From Bimastos eiseni (Eukaryota; Annelida; Clitellata; Crassiclitellata; Lumbricidae), in NCBI GenBank assembly GCA_959347315.1, contig OY365815.1:18872407-18936406 (forward strand): 64,000 nt of DNA. Direction: 5' to 3'. The translations under genes and the position numbers were made by a program. The stretch's first letter is position 1. Each line of letters starts with the position of its first letter. Below the pieces are notes generated by a model. The model had not been told where the DNA came from and ran no database searches. It saw only the letters and a list, made by a program, of their open reading frames with translations. Below are positions 57,301 to 64,000 of the stretch, piece after piece.

Positions 57301-60300
57301 GCATACATACATACATACAGATAGACACACATACATACAGATAGACACACATACATACAGATAGACACACATACATACAGACAGACACACAGACAGGCAG
57401 AGACCAGCAATGGGTTGCCTTTACATCTGTGCTTAGGCACATTTGATTTTCTGACACCTTGAATGTCAAATGTTTCAGCATACGCAGACACCGTTAGGCT
57501 TAACTGTTGACATAGCTTCCTTCTTTGTGATGTGAGCCTTCCATTGCATTGACTTGCTCTTATAAAATTCTCAAGCAGCTGGCTGATTAGTAATAGTTAT
57601 TCTTTGCAAATTATAATTGTTGTGGATGGTATGCTGCCACACAGAATGTCAAGCCTCTTGGAATTCCTATTGACTGTAGAGGCTTTTGGCTGTGAAAGCA
57701 GAGCTACACAAGTACACATGTGTTAACATATTGTTTGTACTGGTTTGGTTTCAGGTGCATGTCCTGACCCTAGCACCACTCCAAGCACACAGATCAGTCT
57801 AGAGGTTTTGTTCAAACGAGCAGTTCTGCAACAAGATGGAAATCTACAATCGAATGCATACAGGTACAAATTAGTCTGTTTCGTCAGCTTTATGAGGCAT
57901 AATTTAGAATATGATGAATTTTATGCACATGGATTGAAATTTCTTAAAATAATTTCAGTGTTGTTTCAGTCATAAAATAATTAACAATTTCATAAGTTTA
58001 TGTTACGTTTTGTATCTATATTTGTATACAGTGCCATGTGGTTCCAATCTGCAGTCAAAATGATTTTGGAGATTAAGAGACATCAGAGGATTTTATCCTG
58101 AATCATGTGATGCATGGCTCTTGGATACAGACATCATCGACATTGAATTCGTAGTCAGAACTTGACAGTTGACTCTGTGATATGAGTTGCAGAATATCTT
58201 CTGAAATGGGTGCCGATGTTTTTATTTCGCTGATGATTGTTAGCAGGGCATTGAGTTCCGATACAGGTACATTCAGGATAAATTTATTTAATTGTGGTGA
58301 AGGTCAGAATATCATCGACTTGCTTTCAGTGTGATTTCTTTTAATGGAATCATTTCAGGCGTCAGCAATCGGCTGTTCCGATGGTTCCTACTGTGGCACA
58401 ACTCATGTCAACCCAAACTGGAACAACAACGGTAGAGGAACTGGAACGCCAGCATCATAGCAACACCCATCGCTCCAAGATGTCGAGAGCGCCGGCTGCT
58501 GAAGCTAATTCTGCTGCGATGGCCAATGGACCTGCAAATAATGCTGTTATGGGCTTCTCCTGCATCTCGACATCTATGCCCGGTGAACCAGAAAGTCCGA
58601 ACACAATGTTACGACGCACCCTCAACCTAGGCCCTTCGTCTTCTGACGGACTTTCTCAGGGTCCTTCACGCCAGGCAGCCATCTCTCAGAACTGCGCCGA
58701 GGGTGTTGCCCTGCGGAACTCTAACGCCGATGCACCGAGGCGCAACGAGGATGTCGAAAGGAGGGCCAGCAGTAACGCCGAGGCTGTAGCCAACCAGAAC
58801 CGAACTAGCGCGGGCGTGTCTCAGGTGATCAGCCTGTCATCACCTCTTGGTTTGCCGAATCTGCCATCCACTCTTACAGCGTCATCATCCATTCCTTCGG
58901 CATCAACTATTTTTGGTCAGGTTGGACCAACTTTGGCTCGGTTTGGCACAAACAACTTAAAAGCTATGGGCGAGTCATCGGGAGCATCGCCGTTCAGTGG
59001 CATTTGTTGGTCGAACAGCCCTCAGAGTGATGTTCTTGCTCCTCCAGAGACTTTTCAGACTGCTGCTTTGAAGGTATCATTGTTACTTTATTCATATATT
59101 GTTTCTTAATTTTTTTGAGCATTATTTCAGTAGCAATATTGTCAAGTCTTCTTTCCAGTTATGGGATTGTTAGGGCAGGATCTTAGTGCCTCCTTTACTC
59201 GCTGGTGTTTCTGTTATGGATGAACCTAGGCTCTGCTCGGAAATTCAGCTCGACCAAGTTTTGTAATATTCGGTAAAACAATGGGCCAAGTTTTAATCTT
59301 GCCAGTTTTCTGTTTTGTTGAAAATCTGATGTTTTTAATGTATAAAACAACAATCGACCTAAGTAAAAACTCACATACTATTATTTTTATCTACAAGGTG
59401 ACAATTGTCCTTAAAAAAAATCACATGTACTGCTAATATTAATCCATACAAGTTACTACTGCCTATAGAAACTAAGGCAAGGTTAAGAAATTCATAAAAG
59501 TTGTGCAAACTGCCAATATAAAAATCAAGAGAATGAGACTTTTTAAATATTAGAAACTTGGACTCGGCAAGAAATTCAAACTCGGTTCATCGCTAGTTCT
59601 TATTATGTCATGTGTGCTAATTTTATCATTTTGCTTATGTCTGGACTTTTGTTTTCTCAGTCACTGATTGTCTTTAGTTTCTGTTATTGATGCTTTGTTT
59701 TATGTTGACTTAGAATGATGGTGTCAACATTCTATTGTCTCCAATGGTGTTCCAGACGTCCGCTGGATTGTCTGCGTTGAATCAAGTCAGAATGCCAGGT
59801 AAGAGAGTAGAGTCTGCTATACATGGGCTTTCAAGATTGAAAAGCAAGTCGTACATTTCGGTAAACTTTTAGAACTGATTATTTTATTTAGCATGTTTGC
59901 AAGATGTTTTGGTATGAAGGTACAGATCATAAGTTTTGTTTCTACTGGTCCATAGGCTCAATCTGGGTAAGGAAACTTTATACAATACAATGCAACTGAA
60001 AGTTGATCTTTCCCTTCTTGCAGTCAGCTCAGAAGTGCACACACACCTTGACGACGCCACTGCAGTTGTAATGCAGAGCAATTGTACGCGAAGGACTTGC
60101 TCGAGGTCCCTACACAGCGACTCCTCGAATGAGGGTCGAACCCGCATGCACCTTCTAGTTAATGCAGTCTCATAAAGCTTGTGGCGGCACATAGGGAGGC
60201 ATGTACACATGCATAGACAAATGCTGCTCCTTGGCAACAGATGTTAATGTGCTTGAAAGCTTGCTTGCACAGTCTGATACCGGTGAACAGATTTGAACCA

Positions 60301-61558
60301 CAGCCAGACTTGTATGCTGAAGTTAGGAAGAACAAGGACTGAGTCCAGTCTGTTTTCGAATGGGGTTCAATGTACATTCTTCAGTTGCTCAGACCAAGTC
60401 ACATATTTCCTGGTCTAAGACAACTCCCAAGTCCTGTAGAGAAGTGAGGAAGGAGAAACTAAGGAGGCTTTTAAATGTACAAGTGCCACGCATGTTTGAT
60501 TGAGAGGGGTTGGATGATATTCGGGTACAGTTTGTATGTGTTAAATTATTGATTGTTTTTGTCAGAACCACTGCTCCTAGACTTGCAGAGTGGTACAAGC
60601 ACTGCATTACGTGATCGTAGTCCGCTTGGCACATGCGGGGAACCAGCGGCTTTGCCCCTCAATCCACTGACACGAGATCAGCTCCAGCAAGCTCTTATTC
60701 ATCTTCTTAAGGTTAGAATTCCTTTGTAAAGCAATTTGATCAGAATTCAACAAGATGGCTAGGAAGTTATTTAAAGTCTACTGGAACTGTTGTTTTCTCT
60801 TGGGTGGGAGATCTAAACTAATCAGTAGAGCTGCCATCTTTCACCAACAAATCACTGGCTGTCAGTATGTAACACAAGAAAGGTAGTTGTTTTCATATAG
60901 GACCTGGATTGATTTATCCAAAGTAGTGACACGTGTATAATATCCATTTAGGTATTTATGTGTGTAAACACTCATTTATGTTTTTCATTCATTCATTCAT
61001 TCATTGCAGAAATTTATGTAAGGCTACTTCTCAGAGGCTCTCGACCTCAGCACGGCTGACGAGGACAGCTTTGAGGTTAAAATGGACCATGTCTGTAGGT
61101 AGGACAGAAAAGCTCACAAAGGTAGGTTGGGGTGAGGCCCAACAGTGACTGCCATACCAGAACAGCAATCTGGTATGTGATACGCTGATGGAGTAGCAGC
61201 ATGTAGCCATAGACATGTACAAATTTGAAATTTGGGCTAAGCAACTAGATTGAGTGATTTCATTGGGTCGAAGGCCCGATTCTGGTGTCAAGGGAACTTA
61301 ACTTTAACAATTACATCTAGTACTCAATAATAATTAAAGTGTTGTAATTAATCTAGATTAAGCAGCTTCTTTGTCATCTGATCATATGATTTGTTACTTT
61401 GGGTTTAAAAATAGGAAATACGATCATAGTCAATGTGTTTTTGCTAAAATATTCAATCTTTGTTTTTGTAGAACGATTCTAGCTTTCTCGGTGCTATTCA
61501 TGAGGCCTACATTGCCAGCCTGAACCAGGAACTTGGTAGCAAAACAACTCGACCATAG
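51393..61558 (+). CDS. DCP1: mRNA-decapping enzyme subunit 1 (DCP1A/DCP1B orthologue)
   Basis: Thirteen coding exons, all in phase: 51393-51530, 53024-53064, 53921-54048, 54741-54807, 55424-55607 (or 55616), 55711-55740, 56051-56152, 56666-56822, 57755-57863, 58359-59073, 59714-59798, 60566-60711, 61472-61558; about 662 residues. The N-terminus is an EVH1 domain (LSALQQRDPYITGIADSA; W46; EGTLFVYSRSAYPTNGF; F-Q-L-Q-D-P-F-L-L-Y-R-N; A-I-Y-G-I-W-F-Y-D). A variable Ser/Thr/Pro-rich middle holds LLSPMVFQT, like the LLAPSVFQQ of human DCP1A. The C-terminus DQLQQALIHLLKNDSSFLGA ... H-E-A-Y is the trimerisation domain. DCP1 activates DCP2 in P-bodies for mRNA decay. An in-frame TAA at 51381-51383 and A at -3 support the start. 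Length is above human DCP1A (582) and DCP1B (617). Confidence 0.95.
51531..53023 (+). other. DCP1 intron 1
   Basis: Donor TGG|GTGAGG and acceptor TTTCGTGTAG. No repeats or open frames of note. Confidence 0.7.
54240..54310. repeat. Copy of a dispersed repeat (GCGTCACCCTCCTCC core)
   Basis: In DCP1 intron 3. The sequence GATCATTAGCGTCACCCTCC followed by TCCTTTATCCA and GGGATTGGCATTGCCA recurs, diverged, near 6325, 18525, 32925 and, inverted, near 43865-43920. Confidence 0.55.
55843..55992. repeat. Tandem repeat of about 60 bp, three copies
   Basis: Three units containing CCAATTCTAGAAGTTA followed by GAGAAATGACAACA, in the DCP1 intron between 55740 and 56051. The last copy ends about 60 bases before the acceptor. 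Confidence 0.88.
57029..57142. repeat. 18-bp tandem repeat (GAAATGCTCGATTCGGTT), about six copies
   Basis: Since the unit length is a multiple of three, all frames stay open, which gives several repetitive open frames on both strands. It lies in a DCP1 intron (56823-57754) and has no splice support as an exon. Confidence 0.93.
57236..57400. repeat. CAGA/CATG tracts and a 20-bp tandem repeat (CATACATACAGATAGACACA)
   Basis: Four units of the 20-bp repeat at 57306-57388, preceded by CAGACAGG and CATGCATG tracts. Same DCP1 intron. Confidence 0.9.
59074..59713 (+). other. DCP1 intron 10
   Basis: Donor AAG|GTATCA, acceptor GTTGACTTAG. No features seen inside. Confidence 0.65.
59799..60565 (+). 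other. DCP1 intron 11
   Basis: Donor CCAG|GTAAGA, acceptor GTTTTTGTCAG. Contains open frames on both strands (up to 117 codons on the - strand, 59884-60237) without recognisable motifs. The phrase GAGGGTCGAACCCGC near 60131 is T-loop-like but no tRNA cloverleaf could be built around it. Confidence 0.6.
60712..61471 (+). other. DCP1 intron 12
   Basis: Donor AAG|GTTAGA, acceptor TTTGTTTTTGTAG. A short (CATT)n run lies at 60988-61008. Confidence 0.65.
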
Positions 61559-62272
61559 TAGACCTTGATGGTATAGCTATTGAGATGAATTTTATGCTGG
61601 TGCATGATAAAATTATTTTGATGCTTGTCAAACATGACGGCTGTAACTGTGACTTGTTACTGACAGCAGATGGAAACTTTGATATGACGGTCTCAGCTTT
61701 TGATCAGTCGACTAGTTTTAATTTTTCTTTGTTCTGTGCAAGCAGTTAGATGTTTAAAAAATGATGACTGTTAGGCAAGATAAGGTACATGCATTTTATC
61801 GATGGTTTTTCCAACTGGTTATGACTGAAGACACTTAAGTTTGTTTTTATATTTAGGAAGTTGAGTGCTAAGGACGTTTTTGCCATGTTAAATGTTATCC
61901 TGTGGTGGTGATGGTATCAATCTTTTGTGATTCAGACCAGGCTGCCACAAAAACATTTGACCACTGTCATTGCAGTAATTGTGAAAAGATGATCACAGTT
62001 TAAGACTTGTACATTTACACACCTGTAAAGTGAGGATAGACAAAACAATAGTTTAAAACTTAAAAGATTTCCTGCTAAAATCCACAAAAACGGTTCTTTT
62101 CATCATTTTTTAAGCTGTTCTTGGTGGACCTGTTGGAATTCTTTACAGCGTTTGCGAGTCTCCATTTATATATATACTGTAGTTAGTCGCTGTTTGGCAG
62201 CATCTGCTGATGTCAGTTTTTATATAATGCTGAGTTGGTTTTACATAGAATGCTTCATGTGCAGAAAATAAA
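61559..62272 (+). other. DCP1 3' UTR with candidate poly(A) signals
   Basis: After the TAG stop, the first AATAAA is at 62267-62272 and a second is at 62390-62395. The sequence is T-rich without open frames of note. Confidence 0.55.
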
Positions 62273-62395
62273 ATCCTATCAAGTATCTTGTTTTTGATGG
62301 CTACATCGCACCTTCCAGAAATATACGTTGTCTTAATATACTTTGAATGTAACACTGATATGATACTCGCACCTTGACGTAAATGTAGGAATAAA

Positions 62396-64000
62396 CCAGC
62401 AAAGGTAACAAAAACTCTGCCGACAGGTTCCCAACAGCGTAGCTCTGATGTTAAAGAATATTCCGACTTAAGCATGTACATGACTGAATTTCGACAAGAG
62501 GATACCTTTTAACCTCCCAACTTATGTTGGAACTTGTTTTCCAATATCTCATAGATATCAAGTTGAGTTAAGATTAGCCATCCAATTCTAATCGCAAATG
62601 ATGTTTCTGAACTTTAGTTCCAGCAGGACAAGATATTATTATGACAACCAAAGTTTGTATTTTTAATACAGAGTATCGAAGGAAGCCACATTTTGCATAC
62701 TTAAAATGTTCTTAGCTTTATTTGACAATTCAGAAGTGCCCTACAGTGTCAATACACCAATTTTTGGTAATAACTTTTAAATACTATATGCTATGAAAAT
62801 ATTGAAGGCATAGTTACTATAAGGGGCCTTCCAGACGATTTTAACCCAACCCTGTATCCGAAGAATTGGACCTCAGTCACACTAGGTTACTCAAGCAAAC
62901 AGCAAATTTATATCAAGATCATTCATATAATTATTGCCTGAATAAATTTGTTATATATGCAGATGGTAAGCCTGTAAAAGCATATATTTGGTAAGACTGC
63001 CATTGCTTAAATTCCTGGATTTAGGATAACTAGCGATCTTATTTAATTTAAGCAATCTTCCAGTTGAAATGTCAATGCAACCTTGGCCAATCAACAATAT
63101 CACCAACACTTGCTACTAACGAATGCTCCAAAGACCTGGCAATTTCTCATGTACCGAGACTTTTCCGATTACTGATCTCTGCTATACTGACCATAGAGGT
63201 GCCACTGGAGACATTATTAATACATTAAAAAAAATGGAAATTTAATTTCCATGTATGAATGGTCTGAACCATTGAATTGCATTTTAAAATTTCTATAATA
63301 CTTTTGGCCAATTAATTCATACAATAAATGTTTATACTTTGTCTCCATTAAGATGCCAAAAGCTTGAATCAATCACTAATGTAAACTGGGGGACTGGACA
63401 ATCAGTGGAAACTAAGAACAGCATGTGCACTTCAGAGGTTATGTAATACATATGAAATGGGCGCTTGTTTACCTGTAAATGTGTTTCATATTGAAGTCTT
63501 GACAATAATTTAAATTTTTGATTTCATTATGGCATTTCTGATATTATTTCACATCATTGTCTCTGTTTCTGAATATTTCAAGTAATTCTCTGGATTTACC
63601 ATCCCTACACAATTATCAGGGTACAGGTGTCCCAGCTGCCCCCAGACTCTACGCCTATGGACTCTCAACTCAAACTAATCATCAGACTAGATTTTGTCAC
63701 AGTTAAAGTTAAACAGAGACAAACAAGAAAACATCTTTGTAATGCATCATTTAATCTTATTCAAGTGACATCAAAGTGTCTACAGAAAGCTTCCTGCTTT
63801 TCAATCTCAGTACGGAGGCCTCCAGATGCTTCATTACCATGCAAAAAATATTGAATCCATGTTCAAAATTTGCAGGATTTAAAAGTATTACCCGTTGATT
63901 TAATGTTCCACCTCCCCAGTACACAATCTGTCAAAGAGTAAAGCTTTGCCATCATCCACTGTGCTAGCATTTTACACACTACTGAAGAACTCTCTGTTAT
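62396..64000. other. Stretch to the window end without recognised features
   Basis: AT-rich; one 75-codon open frame (63627-63854) without a motif. Could be a long DCP1 3' UTR, since further AATAAA motifs occur near 62940 and 63324, or intergenic DNA. Confidence 0.45.

Noticed and set aside
60100..60180. tRNA-like T-loop phrase GGGTCGAACCCGC
   Set aside because: No matching acceptor stem, anticodon arm or A-box could be placed; a similar phrase near 18995 also failed.

Overview
This is eukaryotic genomic DNA, AT-rich, with widely spaced short exons, GT-AG introns and many simple repeats and small transposons. The protein-level matches (an invertebrate-type TRAF6, DCP1, TXNL4A/DIM1) and the frequent palindrome TAGGCCTA suggest a marine invertebrate deuterostome, most likely an echinoderm. 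That assignment is an inference from style, not a proven identity.

Layout: (1) about 1.8-19.9 kb, + strand: a 5'-truncated, multi-exon gene for a secreted, cysteine-rich protein. It has two tandem domain units, an Asp-rich tail and a probable GPI-anchor signal. One intron holds 297 perfect GAA triplets (15808-16698). (2) about 19.9-30.2 kb: no convincing gene; microsatellites, LINE fragments, a hAT-like MITE at 20463-20783, a fold-back element near 24.6 kb and a hAT-like MITE at 29338-29641. (3) 30364-42257, + strand: a complete six-exon TRAF6 orthologue (RING, five TRAF zinc fingers, coiled coil, MATH; 563 residues), with a 7.4-kb first intron full of repeats and another hAT-like MITE inside intron 4 (39446-39727). 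(4) about 42.3-46.6 kb: retroelement-like debris and a pyrimidine-rich minisatellite. (5) 46667-47612, - strand: a complete two-exon TXNL4A (DIM1, U5 snRNP), 142 residues. (6) about 47.6-51.4 kb: head-to-head spacer with minisatellites and a 590-bp fold-back element. (7) 51393-61558, + strand: a complete 13-exon DCP1 (mRNA decapping activator: EVH1 domain at the N-terminus, trimerisation helix at the C-terminus), followed by its 3' UTR and apparently non-coding sequence to the window end.

The genes do not form one pathway. TRAF6 is an innate-immune ubiquitin ligase, TXNL4A is a core splicing factor, DCP1 acts in mRNA decay, and the first gene encodes an uncharacterised surface protein. Exon models were built by hand from splice sites, reading phase and family resemblance. 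For the three named genes every junction keeps phase; in the first gene one linking exon is unresolved and the 5' end lies outside the window or was not found.
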